A DNA stretch of 64,000 nucleotides from Lachnospiraceae bacterium 3-1 (GTDB lineage Bacteria; Bacillota; Clostridia; Lachnospirales; Lachnospiraceae). The stretch is taken from assembly GCA_000403255.2 (NCBI GenBank), contig KE159592.1:257674-321673 (forward strand). The letters run 5' to 3'. A program made the translations under genes and the position numbers. The notes under the pieces are model-generated. The model worked only from the letters and a program-made list of their open reading frames with translations, was not told the DNA's origin and did not search any database. Shown piece after piece: positions 8,631 through 17,965 of the stretch. How positions within the stretch are numbered: position 1 is the stretch's first letter; each line of letters opens with the position of its first letter.

Positions 8631-9638
8631 TTAATTGATATTTCTTATGCTTTCCCTTACAATCAGCTCTACTGGTAATTTAAATGATTTCGCAATAATC
8701 TCTTCTCCTCTGATTCTTTGCATCAAAAGCTTCACTGCTTCTTCTCCTTTTTCATTCACAGACTGGCGTACAGTTGTGAGCATAGGACGGCTCAGCCTTG
8801 CATAAATATTATCATCAAAGCCCGCTACAGAAATATCCTCTGGTACTTTTAATCCTTCCCCAAAGAAAATGCTGATCGCTTCATTTGCCAATAGGTCTGA
8901 GACCACAAAAACAGCCGTATACCCTTCTCGCTTTGCTTTCAGGGCAAAATTACGCAGCGCTTCCCGTCTCAGGTTTCTGCTGCTTGGCAAATAATAATAA
9001 TCTTTGTTACTGTAGGTTATACCATAACCCTCCAGTGCATCACAATAGCCTCGAAACCTCTCATAAGTACTGGATACCGGACTTTTCTTGTCGCAAAAAA
9101 AAGCTATTTTCCGGTGTCCCTGTTTCAGCATAAATTCTGTAATCTGTTTTCCACCTTCATAATCTGCAATTCCCACATTATCATAATCACCTTCGCCACA
9201 GTCGATATATACCAAAGGTTTTCCTACCTTCTCTGCAAACTTTTGGCACTCCCAGGGATCAAACCCTATTACAATGCCGCCTTGAATATTGCGTGCCTGC
9301 AATTTATGAAAAATATCCTCTTCATCCTGGGGAATCCCACAAACTGGATATCTGCCAAACTCTTGTAATTTTATACAAATGGCATTCAAAAGTTCTCCAC
9401 AAAAAGGGTCTGTAAAAACACTTTCCTTATAGCGCAGGCAGAAATCCACCGATATTAACTTTAATGCCTTTCCGTATTCTTCCTGATGAACAGCTTTCTC
9501 AAATCCATATTGTACTAGCGCCTCTTCAATTCTCTGCCTTGTGGCAGGGGACATCTTCTCTGTATGTCCATTTACAACATTCGATACGGTTGTAGGGCTA
9601 AGACCTAATATCGATGCAATTTCTTTGATTGTAATCAT
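8631..9638 (-). CDS. LacI-family transcriptional regulator of the galactoside/sucrose locus
   Basis: 335 residues: an N-terminal LacI helix-turn-helix (ITIKEIASILGLSPTTVSNVVNG, residues 2-24), a hinge, and a periplasmic-binding-protein-like effector domain (about 60-335) with FDDNIYARLSRPMLTTVRQ near the C-terminus. GGGAGCG precedes the ATG. It lies between the fructokinase and the importer genes and most likely represses them until a sugar or sugar phosphate binds. The palindrome at 8512-8537 is a candidate site. It is followed by its own terminator. Confidence 0.92.
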   Translation of the reverse strand: MITIKEIASILGLSPTTVSNVVNGHTEKMSPATRQRIEEALVQYGFEKAVHQEEYGKALKLISVDFCLRYKESVFTDPFCGELLNAICIKLQEFGRYPVCGIPQDEEDIFHKLQARNIQGGIVIGFDPWECQKFAEKVGKPLVYIDCGEGDYDNVGIADYEGGKQITEFMLKQGHRKIAFFCDKKSPVSSTYERFRGYCDALEGYGITYSNKDYYYLPSSRNLRREALRNFALKAKREGYTAVFVVSDLLANEAISIFFGEGLKVPEDISVAGFDDNIYARLSRPMLTTVRQSVNEKGEEAVKLLMQRIRGEEIIAKSFKLPVELIVRESIRNIN

Positions 9639-9701
9639 AAACGCTCCCTGACCTCATCGTTTCTGTTTCATTCATTGTCTTTTAAGATTATCGCACCTAT
9701 A

Positions 9702-10670
9702 TCATTGACCATTTTCTTCTATAAGCTTATGTACGGCATCCATCTCTGGCATAGAACGGATGGCTCCTTTTTTGGTGGTAACCAAATAAGCTGCCGCATT
9801 TGCAAAGGTAAGCATCTGCTCTAAATCTTCTTTTGTTAGGTTGTCAATGTCCCGATCCAGCAGACCATGGAGAATGCTGCCACAGAATGTATCTCCCGCC
9901 CCTGTCGTCTCAATGGTTCCACCTAATTTGAAGCTTGGCCGATACACCACCGAGTCTTTATAAAATGCATAGCTTCCATCGGCTCCTGCTGTCACCTGGA
10001 ACAGCTTCACCGGGAATTTCTCTCTCAAAATATTTGCACCCTTCTCAATATCCTTTTCCCCAGTTAAAAATTCTACTTCTTCTTCTGAGATCTTACATAC
10101 ATCACATTTACTCAGTCCATATTCCATTTTCTCTTTTGCATCCTTTAGATCCTTCCAAAGAGGAATCCGCAGGTTCGGGTCAAAAGAAATAAGAATCCCA
10201 TTGTCCTTGGCAATATTCACAGCCTTTTCTGTTGCCTTGCAGACACCTTCATGGGTCATAGACAGTGTTCCGAAATGGAAAATCCGGCTGTTTTTAATCT
10301 GCTCTTCATCCACCTCTTCCTCTGTCAGCATCATATCTGCTCCAGGATTACGGTAAAATGCGAAATCCCGGTCACCGTTTTCAAAGGTTTTCACAAAAGC
10401 CAGCGTAGTTTTCACTTCATCATCAAAACACAATCCATCTGTGCCTATTTCCAAATCCACCAGGGTATCCCGCAGCAGATATCCGAACTGGTCTTTTCCA
10501 ACCTTTCCAATAAAGTTGGTAGTTCTTCCACATTTATTCAGCAATGCCAGTACGTTGCAGGGCGCACCGCCCGGATTTGCTTCCAACAGGGAATTCCCTT
10601 GCTCTGACTCTCCGGTATACGTAAAGTCAATTAATAGTTCTCCTAATGCAGTTACATCATACTTCGCCAT
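9702..10670 (-). CDS. scrK: Fructokinase (PfkB/ribokinase family)
   Basis: 322 residues with the two PfkB signatures: an N-terminal glycine-rich NPGGAPCNVLALL (about 32-44) and the C-terminal ATP/anion-hole motif TTGAGDTFCGSILHG (about 255-269) with the catalytic Asp in GAGD. It phosphorylates fructose to fructose-6-phosphate in the cytosol. A GGAGG site precedes the ATG. It lies just ahead of the LacI regulator, 63 nt apart, in a locus with an alpha-galactosidase and a dead sucrose-active GH13 gene, so it likely uses fructose freed from raffinose or sucrose. Assignment to fructose rather than another sugar rests on context and overall similarity. Confidence 0.85.
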   Translation of the reverse strand: MAKYDVTALGELLIDFTYTGESEQGNSLLEANPGGAPCNVLALLNKCGRTTNFIGKVGKDQFGYLLRDTLVDLEIGTDGLCFDDEVKTTLAFVKTFENGDRDFAFYRNPGADMMLTEEEVDEEQIKNSRIFHFGTLSMTHEGVCKATEKAVNIAKDNGILISFDPNLRIPLWKDLKDAKEKMEYGLSKCDVCKISEEEVEFLTGEKDIEKGANILREKFPVKLFQVTAGADGSYAFYKDSVVYRPSFKLGGTIETTGAGDTFCGSILHGLLDRDIDNLTKEDLEQMLTFANAAAYLVTTKKGAIRSMPEMDAVHKLIEENGQ

Positions 10671-10755
10671 TTTTATATCCTCCTATTTTTATTTTCTCTA
10701 CTGAATATTGTAGCTTTCCGTATATGCCTTCTTCTCAATATTAAATTTTAACATA

Positions 10756-12525
10756 TTACATACGTTCTGGCGCTTCAAATCCCAGAATATCAATGCAGAT
10801 TTCCAAAGCTTTCTTGGTCAGCTCCAACAATTTGATATAGCCTGCCTGAATCCTCTCATCTGGCTCACCCATAATTTTGGTTTCATGATAAAAATGATTA
10901 AAAGCATTTGCCAAATCATAAATATAGGCACAAACCTTATGGGGTGCAGATTCTTCAAAGGCATTCTCCATCATCCCATTGAATTTGCTGATTTCCAACA
11001 TCAACGCTTTCTCACTATCAGAATGCGCTGATAAAATCTGTGCCTGGTTTGGCATAGATTTTTCTACATGATATCTCTTTAAGATCGATTTAATCCGCAC
11101 AATGGTATATAAGATATAAGGCCCGGTATTTCCCTCAAAGGAAGTAAACCTGTCAATATCAAAAATATAATCCTTGGATGCCTGGTTAGACAAATCCCCA
11201 TACTTGATTGCGGAAAGCGCCACAACCTTGGCTGTATTGCGTCCTTCTTCCTCTTCTACCGTATGGTTGTCCGCAATCTTTTTGTACATTTCTTCATTGA
11301 TCCCAGACACCAAATACTCCAGACGCATCACACCGCCTTCTCTGGTCTTAAAGGGCTTGCCATCCTTCCCGTTCATAGTGCCAAACCCTAAAAACTTCAG
11401 TTTTGTTTCCGGTCCTACCAGCCCGGTCTTTCTTGCACAACGAAAAACTTGTGTAAAATATAGCTCTTGTCGTTTATCCACCACATAAATGATTTCATCT
11501 GGGTGATAATCCTGCATACGCCATACAATCGTAGCCAAATCGGTGGTGTTATACAAGGAAGCTCCGTCTGATTTTAATATCATGCAAGGGGGAATCTCTT
11601 TGGTATCCGCATCCTCCTTTACATCTACCACCAATGCTCCTTCACTGATATAGGCAAACCCATCTTTTTTCATTTTCTCCACCATATCTGGAATATAAGG
11701 CTGGGCGTCCGATTCCCCTTTCCACAATTCAAAAGATACATTCAGATTTTCATAATTACGTTTTAAGTCACTGACAGACACATGTAAGATATGATTCAGC
11801 AACGCCTGATAGCCTCTTCTGCCATGCTGCAGCTCATAAGTGGCTTCCATGGCTGCCTCTTTGTATGCCTCATCCTCTTTGGACTTTCCACTGGCAGCAG
11901 GATAGATTTCTTCCAGTTCAGAAATTGTAAAAGGCGGTTCCTTCGGATACTCTAAAGAATATGACTCGTCAAAATATACCAGCTCTGGCTTACGTGCTTT
12001 TAACTCGGTAATGATTAATCCCATCTGCAAGCCCCAATCTCCCAGATGCACATCACCAATCATATTGTGGCCCATAAATCTTCCAATCCGCTTTACACTT
12101 TCTCCAATAATAGCAGAACGCAGATGACCTACATGTAAAGGCTTTGCCACATTTGGTCCGCCGTAATCAATCAAAATAGTTTTTGGATGTTCACATTTCC
12201 TACATCCCAACCGCTCCTCATCTTCCGCCATTTGCCGTAGATAACCTGCCAGATACTCAGGATCTAGCTTTAAATTTAAGAATCCTGGTTTCACAGACTC
12301 CGCGGACTGGAACATCTCATTGCCCTGCAATTGTTCTGCCACTTTATCAGCAATCAAAAATGGCGCACATTTGTATTCCTTTGCTGCCGCCATAGCTCCA
12401 TTACATTGATATTCACAGAGATCCGGGCGGTTAGATAAGGTTACTTTCCCATATTTTTCATCATAACCGCTGGCCTTCATAGCCTCCATCACCTGTCTAC
12501 TAATCTCGTCCAATATCTTTTCCAT
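10756..12525 (-). CDS. argS: Arginyl-tRNA synthetase
   Basis: 589 residues from the ATG at 12525, which has an AGGAGAG site; a 12-codon longer frame does not. Class I synthetase with the Arg-specific N-terminal tRNA-binding domain (1-115), the HIGH signature as HVGH in KPLHVGHLRSAIIGES, a KMSK-equivalent loop GKPFKTREG, and the C-terminal anticodon-binding helical domain with DALR-type features. It charges tRNA-Arg in the cytosol. It lies downstream of the dapF-like gene with a terminator-like hairpin between them, so it is probably transcribed alone. No T-box is seen upstream. Confidence 0.96.
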   Translation of the reverse strand: MEKILDEISRQVMEAMKASGYDEKYGKVTLSNRPDLCEYQCNGAMAAAKEYKCAPFLIADKVAEQLQGNEMFQSAESVKPGFLNLKLDPEYLAGYLRQMAEDEERLGCRKCEHPKTILIDYGGPNVAKPLHVGHLRSAIIGESVKRIGRFMGHNMIGDVHLGDWGLQMGLIITELKARKPELVYFDESYSLEYPKEPPFTISELEEIYPAASGKSKEDEAYKEAAMEATYELQHGRRGYQALLNHILHVSVSDLKRNYENLNVSFELWKGESDAQPYIPDMVEKMKKDGFAYISEGALVVDVKEDADTKEIPPCMILKSDGASLYNTTDLATIVWRMQDYHPDEIIYVVDKRQELYFTQVFRCARKTGLVGPETKLKFLGFGTMNGKDGKPFKTREGGVMRLEYLVSGINEEMYKKIADNHTVEEEEGRNTAKVVALSAIKYGDLSNQASKDYIFDIDRFTSFEGNTGPYILYTIVRIKSILKRYHVEKSMPNQAQILSAHSDSEKALMLEISKFNGMMENAFEESAPHKVCAYIYDLANAFNHFYHETKIMGEPDERIQAGYIKLLELTKKALEICIDILGFEAPERM

Positions 12526-12630
12526 AAAAATCTCTCCTGTAACTTTTACTTGCCTTTCCATACACCCGCTTTTACACGAATGGAAAAGCGATTATATTCC
12601 GTAGAATATGTAACTAATTTCCTATATCAT

Positions 12631-12660
12631 AACAAAAAGCAGGCAAAATGTCACCTACTT
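12631..12660 (-). terminator. Probable terminator after the dapF-like gene
   Basis: On the minus strand AAGTAGG and CCTGCTT pair (one G-T pair) around a 10-nt loop and run into TTTTTG. It lies about 55 nt past the stop codon. Confidence 0.55.
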
Positions 12661-12712
12661 TTTTGTTACTTCTTCCTATTTTATATAGAATCATACACTT
12701 TTTGATGTTTCA

Positions 12713-13558
12713 CTAAGCAAAGAAATTTTCTGCCAGTGTAAAAGCGCCTACTTCCTCCACACTTCCTGTCATATAAATAGTTTCATCTTCTCCGACCTCT
12801 ATCACTAGTTCACCGCCCTGCATATGCACAGTAACCTTTTCATCGACCAGCCCCATCCGCTTTGCCGCTGCCGCCGCCGCACAAGCTCCTGTCCCAGATG
12901 CTAAGGTATATCCTGCACCTCGTTCATAAATCTCAATTACAATATTTTCCCGGTCAACCACCTTGCAAAGCTGCATATTCATACGATTCGGAAAATAATC
13001 TGCCCCTTCCACGTAAGGGCCCAATGCTTTGGCTTTCTGAGGCGTAACCTCCTCCATCATAATCACACAATTGGGATTTCCCACAGACAAACAGGTGGTA
13101 TTATAATCATTACCGTGAAATTTCAAATGAGCATTTACAATTTCTCCCTCTATTCCTGATAAAGGCAGCTCTTTGCCTGCATACACTGGCTTTCCCATAT
13201 TGACCCGCATCGTACTTCCATCGTCTTTTGTAAAGGTGATTTCCACATCCCCAGCCAAGACACTGATACAAAATTCCTTTTCTTTTACATATCCCTCATC
13301 CAACAAATATTTTGCAAAAATCTGTACGCCATTCCCACTTTTTTCCGCCTCGGACCCATCTGGATTGAAAATTTGTACCTTTATCTTTCCATCTTCCAGC
13401 ATCGGACCATAAAGTATCCCATCTGCACCCACTCCAAAATTTCTTTGGCAAAGCATCTGAATATTCCTTGCCTGTAAGATTAAATCATTTTTATTTGGAT
13501 CTAATACTAGATAATCATTTCCCAACCCATGATACTTTTTCATTGTAATGTGAGCCAT
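12713..13558 (-). CDS. DapF-like epimerase homologue with both catalytic cysteines replaced by serine
   Basis: 281 residues with the DapF duplicated fold: KKYHGLGNDYLVLD at the N-terminus, NPDGSEAEKSGNG, SVGNPNCV, and ERGAGYTLASGTGACA. In canonical diaminopimelate epimerase the two-base mechanism uses a Cys before GNG and a Cys before G(S/T)G; here both positions are Ser (74 and 221), by codons AGT and TCT. The protein is otherwise full length and well conserved. I recall that DapF-family members with this serine pair occur in other bacteria, usually annotated as dapF. Either it epimerises with altered chemistry, acts on another substrate, or is not an epimerase. It stands alone, not in a lysine operon. 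Confidence 0.85.
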   Translation of the reverse strand: MAHITMKKYHGLGNDYLVLDPNKNDLILQARNIQMLCQRNFGVGADGILYGPMLEDGKIKVQIFNPDGSEAEKSGNGVQIFAKYLLDEGYVKEKEFCISVLAGDVEITFTKDDGSTMRVNMGKPVYAGKELPLSGIEGEIVNAHLKFHGNDYNTTCLSVGNPNCVIMMEEVTPQKAKALGPYVEGADYFPNRMNMQLCKVVDRENIVIEIYERGAGYTLASGTGACAAAAAAKRMGLVDEKVTVHMQGGELVIEVGEDETIYMTGSVEEVGAFTLAENFFA

Positions 13559-13654
13559 ATCGTTCCATCCTTTCCAAATTTTTTCCCATCAAAGTCTAAA
13601 AGTTCATATCTCTATTGTATTCTTTTTTTTTGCATATAACAGCTAATAAATTGC

Positions 13655-13683
13655 TTGAAACAATGCAAAAAATGCTGTATACT
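13655..13683 (+). promoter_or_regulatory. Sigma-A promoter of the AraC-type gene
   Basis: TTGAAA, 17-nt spacer, TATACT, ending 24 nt before the start codon at 13707. The spacer carries a TGC two bases before the -10. Confidence 0.8.
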
Positions 13684-13706
13684 TTACCGTGAGGAGGGTC
13701 CATACT

Positions 13707-14606
13707 ATGAATCATACAGCTCAATTACAAGAAAAAAAAGAAAAACAGACTGGATACCTTCATCAGAATTTTCGTCTGTTTCATTTAAAAGATAAAAAAA
13801 ATCAGGAATTTGAATTCCATTACCACGATTTTAATAAAATTATTATATTTTTGTCAGGAAACGTCACCTATCTGGTAGAAGGAAAAGCATATGATTTAAA
13901 ACCCTGGGATATCCTTCTCATCAATAATCACGACATTCATAAGCCTGTCATCGATCCCACTGTGGATTACGAGCGTATTGTCTTATGGTTGCAGCAGGAT
14001 TTTATCCGATCACAGAAAGACCGTTCCTGCGATCTGTCCCGATGCTTTACCACTGCAAATGAAAAAAGATTCAATCTGATACGTTTGAATCCTCAGTTAC
14101 AGACAGATATCCAAACCTTACTCAAACAATTGGAGTCTTCCCTTGTCAGCCAGGAATTTGGACATGAAGCTTTGAGTCAGGCATATTTTCTACAACTTAT
14201 GGTATATTTAAACCGAGTATTTCTGCCTGAAACATATCGGCTTAACTGTTGCGATTCCCGCTATGATAAACAAATTTCAGATATCTTAACCTATATCAAT
14301 AGACATCTAAATGAGGATTTGTCCAATGAAGCATTATCCAAACAATTTTACGTAAGCAAGTATTACCTAATGCACAAATTTAAAGAACATACTGGTTACA
14401 CCCTTCATGCCTATGTCCAGCAAAAACGTTTGTTACATGCCAAGGATCTCATGCAGGACGGCGTTCCTGTCCTAAAAGCTGCTTCTCTGTGTGGTTTTTC
14501 CGACTACTCTACGTTCCTGCGGGCCTTCCGAAAATTCTATGGAATTCCGCCTAAAACTTTCACCATGTCTTCCAGTGGGACCATATCCCCAGAAGACTAC
14601 GAATAA
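13707..14606 (+). CDS. AraC-family transcriptional regulator with N-terminal cupin
   Basis: 299 residues from the ATG at 13707, chosen for its GGAGGG site; a GTG six codons upstream overlaps that site. An N-terminal cupin sensor (about 25-150; FEFHYHDFNKIIIFLSG, then WDILLINNHDIHKP) is followed by two C-terminal AraC helix-turn-helix units (about 195-290; LSNEALSKQFYVSKYYLMHKF and GVPVLKAASLCGFSDYSTFLR). The cupin usually binds a small sugar-like ligand. The gene has its own promoter and terminator, is divergent from the dapF-like gene, and has no obvious partner operon here, so its target is unknown. Confidence 0.92.
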   Translation: MNHTAQLQEKKEKQTGYLHQNFRLFHLKDKKNQEFEFHYHDFNKIIIFLSGNVTYLVEGKAYDLKPWDILLINNHDIHKPVIDPTVDYERIVLWLQQDFIRSQKDRSCDLSRCFTTANEKRFNLIRLNPQLQTDIQTLLKQLESSLVSQEFGHEALSQAYFLQLMVYLNRVFLPETYRLNCCDSRYDKQISDILTYINRHLNEDLSNEALSKQFYVSKYYLMHKFKEHTGYTLHAYVQQKRLLHAKDLMQDGVPVLKAASLCGFSDYSTFLRAFRKFYGIPPKTFTMSSSGTISPEDYE

Positions 14607-14642
14607 CATGATTCAAATTCATTTTGTAACCAAGTTTCACTT

Positions 14643-14686
14643 AGCAGCCAATTTCCGGGAGATTGAGGGACTTGGCTGCTTTTTTC
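14643..14686 (+). terminator. Terminator of the AraC-type gene
   Basis: AGCAGCCAA (14643-14651) pairs with TTGGCTGCT (14672-14680), followed by six T. Confidence 0.9.
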
Positions 14687-14745
14687 TCTTATAGGAAAGA
14701 CTTTATCACGCAAAAGCATGAAAGTATTTTCCTATAAGAGAAAAA
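14680..14745 (-). terminator. Long hairpin between convergent genes, terminator for the minus-strand coiled-coil gene
   Basis: TTTTCTCTTATAGGAAA and its complement TTTCCTATAAGAGAAAA form a perfect 17-bp stem around a ~29-nt loop. It runs into T-rich sequence on either strand and sits directly beside the AraC terminator, 32 nt past the stop of the minus-strand gene. Confidence 0.75.
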
Positions 14746-14776
14746 CACTATACACAGTTCCACTCCAACCATTCCA

Positions 14777-15415
14777 TTACATTTCCGATTCTTCTACCAG
14801 AGCATCTGCATCCAGATTCATCTCTTCTTGGACATTTTCTTCTGCATCTGCTTCTGGGCTCAGCTCTTCTTGGATATTTTCTTCCACATCTGTTTCCATC
14901 TGCGATTCATTGTTTTGTGCACCTGTTTCCTCAACCGCCACAGAAGCTTTTTCATTGCCCTCTTCTGCCTTGGGTCTATCTGCTGAATTCTTTTCTTGTA
15001 AAGATACCGCCACAGACTTATTTTCCTGGTCAGCGCCCAAGAAACTGGTAGCAATAATCTCTTGCAGCCTTCTATTTTTTTCACTTAATATCGCCTCTAC
15101 TCTTTCTTGAGTCACATCATTCATTGGTTTTTTTCCTGTGGCATCCAGACCTGTCTCTAACTGCCTCTTTAACATTTCTTGATCAGCCAGAATACACTCT
15201 ATCTCCAGAGCCTGTTCTTTATTTGACTCTTCCTTAAATTGCCTCACAAGCCGTACCGCTGCTTCTCTTTCCCTTCTTTGCTGCTCTTCCAGCTCTTCCT
15301 GCTTCTTGCGGTCTAGCTCTTCCTGGCTAATATAAATGATATTCCTGCGTTTTACAATGCTTCTTGCAATTCTCTCTCTCTCATTTCTTTTATCAATCGC
15401 ATCTTTCATCGTCAT
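14777..15415 (-). CDS. Unrecognised charged coiled-coil protein
   Basis: 212 residues if started at the ATG at 15415 behind GGGAG; a longer frame to 15514 is rejected because a TGCTATAAT extended -10 promoter falls inside it (15479-15487). The first ~120 residues are basic and heptad-rich (QEELDRKKQEELEEQQRRERE), and the last ~90 are acidic and low-complexity (repeats like EENIQEELSPEADAEENVQE). No enzyme motif, membrane span or signal peptide is visible, so it is probably cytosolic. It lies divergent from sigG, 145 nt away, but nothing shows a sporulation role. I do not recognise the family. Confidence 0.65.
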   Translation of the reverse strand: MTMKDAIDKRNERERIARSIVKRRNIIYISQEELDRKKQEELEEQQRREREAAVRLVRQFKEESNKEQALEIECILADQEMLKRQLETGLDATGKKPMNDVTQERVEAILSEKNRRLQEIIATSFLGADQENKSVAVSLQEKNSADRPKAEEGNEKASVAVEETGAQNNESQMETDVEENIQEELSPEADAEENVQEEMNLDADALVEESEM

Positions 15416-15478
15416 CCGTCTCCCAATAAATTTGTTTCCGTCAGAGTCTGTAACACCTATGCTCTGAAATTTATAAAC

Positions 15479-15487
15479 ATTATAGCA
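15479..15487 (-). promoter_or_regulatory. Extended -10 promoter element of the coiled-coil gene
   Basis: The minus strand reads TGCTATAAT, a consensus extended -10 element, with no good -35. It predicts a start near 15472 and a leader of about 57 nt to the chosen ATG. Confidence 0.55.
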
Positions 15488-15560
15488 CGAAAATTTCATG
15501 AATAAAAGTGGCAAATTACGTGCATTCTTTTAATACATCAAACTTTCCGGAGGTAATTCC

Positions 15561-16364
15561 ATGGCTGCATATAAAGTAGAAATCTGTGGAGTCAACACAG
15601 CAAAACTCCCTGTATTAAAAGAGGAAGAAAAAAGTGACTTATTTTCCCGCATCAAGGCGGGGGATCAAACAGCACGCGAAGCTTACATTAAAGGTAATCT
15701 GCGCCTGGTTTTAAGTGTCATCAAACGTTTTTCCAACAGCAATGAAAATGTAGATGATTTATTCCAGATTGGTTGCATTGGCCTAATCAAATCCATCGAC
15801 AACTTTAACCCAGATATCGGCGTGAAATTTTCCACCTATGCAGTTCCCATGATTATCGGTGAAATCAGGCGGTATCTGCGGGACAACAACTCTATCCGCG
15901 TAAGCCGTTCCCTGCGGGATACCGCCTATAAAGCCATACACGCAAAAGAAATTCTATCCAAAGAACTTTCTCGCGAACCTACCATAGATGATATCGCCAA
16001 AGAAATTGACATTCCCAAAGAAGATATTGTATTTGCTTTAGATGCTATCCAGTGTCCTGTCAGTCTTTACGACCCAGTCTATACGGATGGAGGCGATACC
16101 CTCTATGTCATGGACCAAATCAGTGACAAAAAGAACAAAGAGGACACCTGGGTGGAAGAGCTTTCCCTAAGTGATGCTATGAAACGGTTAAATGAGCGGG
16201 AAAATTATATCATCAAGCTCCGTTTCTTTGAGGGTAAAACCCAAATGGAAGTAGCAGAAGAAATCCATATCTCTCAGGCACAAGTCAGCAGGCTGGAAAA
16301 ATCTGCACTAAAAAGCATGAAAAATTATCTGTCCCTTACTCCCACTTATCACAGAGAGAATTAA
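15561..16364 (+). CDS. sigG: RNA polymerase sigma-G (late forespore sporulation sigma factor)
   Basis: 267 residues. The N-terminus KVEICGVNTAKLPVLKEEE is diagnostic of SigG. Region 2 (NLRLVLSVIKRF, VDDLFQIGCIGLIKSIDNF, KFSTYAVPMIIGEIRRYLR), region 3 and region 4 (GKTQMEVAEEIHISQAQVSRLE) are all present. GGAGG lies 7 nt before the ATG. It drives forespore genes after engulfment. In Bacillus and most Clostridia sigG follows sigE in the same direction; here it is inverted, and its last 29 nt overlap the convergent metallo-hydrolase gene, which also stands between it and sigE. Confidence 0.96.
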   Translation: MAAYKVEICGVNTAKLPVLKEEEKSDLFSRIKAGDQTAREAYIKGNLRLVLSVIKRFSNSNENVDDLFQIGCIGLIKSIDNFNPDIGVKFSTYAVPMIIGEIRRYLRDNNSIRVSRSLRDTAYKAIHAKEILSKELSREPTIDDIAKEIDIPKEDIVFALDAIQCPVSLYDPVYTDGGDTLYVMDQISDKKNKEDTWVEELSLSDAMKRLNERENYIIKLRFFEGKTQMEVAEEIHISQAQVSRLEKSALKSMKNYLSLTPTYHREN

Positions 16365-17934
16365 TCTGATCCGCAAATTTCCCAAGCTCTTTGTTTGGCC
16401 GTCCTTCTGTTTTGCGGATGACAGATAATAAACGCTCGCCCGCTGCCAAAAGTCTCGCAAACACATTGGAAGCAGCATGGGAATCCTTGGCTTTTTTGAC
16501 TTTCTTTTCCCTGCTGCCTTGTACTAGACAGACATTTGTTTCCAAATCATAGACGTCCCCACTATAAGGAGCGGTAGCTGCAAGCCCTGTTTCCTTTGTT
16601 ACCAGGGATGCAAACGCATCACAAACGCTATCTTCCCCGTGAACCACAAAAACACGCTTTGGCACATTCCCAAATGCCTTTACCCATTCCAGCAAATGCT
16701 GCTGGTCTGCGTGGCCACTGATTCCTGCCAGATTTTTGATTTTCGCATGAACCTCAATGGTCTCCCCAAACAGCTTTACTTCTTTCGCTCCATTTAACAG
16801 CACATTGCCAAGAGTGCCTGGCACCTGATAGCCTACAAAAAGAATTGTAGAATCCGACCGCCAGAGATTATGTTTCAGATGGTGGCGGATACGCCCAGCT
16901 TCACACATACCAGAAGCAGAAATAATGACGATGGGTTTCTGAATAAAATTAATCATTTTGGACTCATCACTGGAGACTGCAACCTTAAGACCCGGAAAAC
17001 CGATGGGGTTCTTCCCTTTTCGCACCAGCTCTAAAGCCTCCTCATCAAAGCATTCCTTAACATTTTTATGGAAAATATTGGTAGCCTCTACCGCCAACGG
17101 ACTATCAATATATACTTCAAAATCTGCAAATTCCGGCAACAGATTTTCCACTTTAATTTTCCGCAAAAAATAGAGCATCTCCTGTGTCCTACCTACGGAA
17201 AAAGCAGGGATAACCAAATTTCCCCCTCGGGTAAACGTATCCTTACACACAGCAGCAAGTTCTTTCGCATAATCTGGCGGATCCTGGTGCAGCCGATCCC
17301 CATAGGTAGATTCCATAATCACATAATCTGCATCCCTTATGTACTGGGGATTGCGAATAAGCGGCTTATTTCCGTGGCCAATATCCCCGGAAAATACAAG
17401 CTTTACCTGCTTTCCTTCCTCTGTTCCCCAAATTTCGATACTGGAAGAGCCTAAAAGATGTCCTGCATCTACAAAGCGAATGGTAACTTCTGGACACAAA
17501 GTAACAATTTCATTATATTCACATGGAATAAAATGTTCCAGCGCTCCGATGGCATCATCCATGGTATACATTGGCTCCACCAGTGGCCTTCCAGCACGTT
17601 TGGCCTTCCGGTTTTTCCACTCTGCTTCAAACATCTGAATATGAGCGGAATCCTTCAACATAATATTGCACAATTCCACTGTGGCTCTGGTTCCATAAAC
17701 TTTCCCTCGAAACCCATGGCTATACAAAAGTGGAAGCAAACCAGAATGATCAATATGGGCATGAGTAATTAATACATAATCAATGTCTGCCGTATTGACT
17801 GGAATTTCCTGGTTCTCATACAAATCTGCTCCTTGCTCCATTCCGCAATCTACCAAAAGATGTACATCCCCAAATTGTACATAATGGCAGCTTCCAGTCA
17901 CTTCATGGGCGGCCCCTAAAAATTCAAGCTTCAA
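16336..17934 (-). CDS. Beta-CASP metallo-beta-lactamase-fold RNA hydrolase
   Basis: 532 residues from a TTG at 17934, chosen because AAGGAG lies 8 nt before it and the family motif KLEFLGAAHEVTGS begins there. Zinc motifs: HAHIDHSG (motif 2), DAGHLLGS, SGDIG and the C-terminal GHADQQ. The beta-CASP cap (about 190-400) contains SVGRTQEMLY. A C-terminal extension of ~90 residues is basic. The family (YSH1/CPSF73-like, MBL-fold metallo-hydrolase) processes RNA in archaea and eukaryotes; bacterial members are widespread but little studied. It is convergent with sigG and overlaps it by 29 nt. Confidence 0.9.
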   Translation of the reverse strand: MKLEFLGAAHEVTGSCHYVQFGDVHLLVDCGMEQGADLYENQEIPVNTADIDYVLITHAHIDHSGLLPLLYSHGFRGKVYGTRATVELCNIMLKDSAHIQMFEAEWKNRKAKRAGRPLVEPMYTMDDAIGALEHFIPCEYNEIVTLCPEVTIRFVDAGHLLGSSSIEIWGTEEGKQVKLVFSGDIGHGNKPLIRNPQYIRDADYVIMESTYGDRLHQDPPDYAKELAAVCKDTFTRGGNLVIPAFSVGRTQEMLYFLRKIKVENLLPEFADFEVYIDSPLAVEATNIFHKNVKECFDEEALELVRKGKNPIGFPGLKVAVSSDESKMINFIQKPIVIISASGMCEAGRIRHHLKHNLWRSDSTILFVGYQVPGTLGNVLLNGAKEVKLFGETIEVHAKIKNLAGISGHADQQHLLEWVKAFGNVPKRVFVVHGEDSVCDAFASLVTKETGLAATAPYSGDVYDLETNVCLVQGSREKKVKKAKDSHAASNVFARLLAAGERLLSVIRKTEGRPNKELGKFADQINSLCDKWE

Positions 17935-17965
17935 TTCACCATCTCCTTTGTGAAAATTTATTCTC

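Noticed and set aside
14777-15514. Longer start of the coiled-coil protein at 15514
   Set aside because: A TGCTATAAT promoter element falls inside that extension, and the internal start at 15415 has GGGAG.
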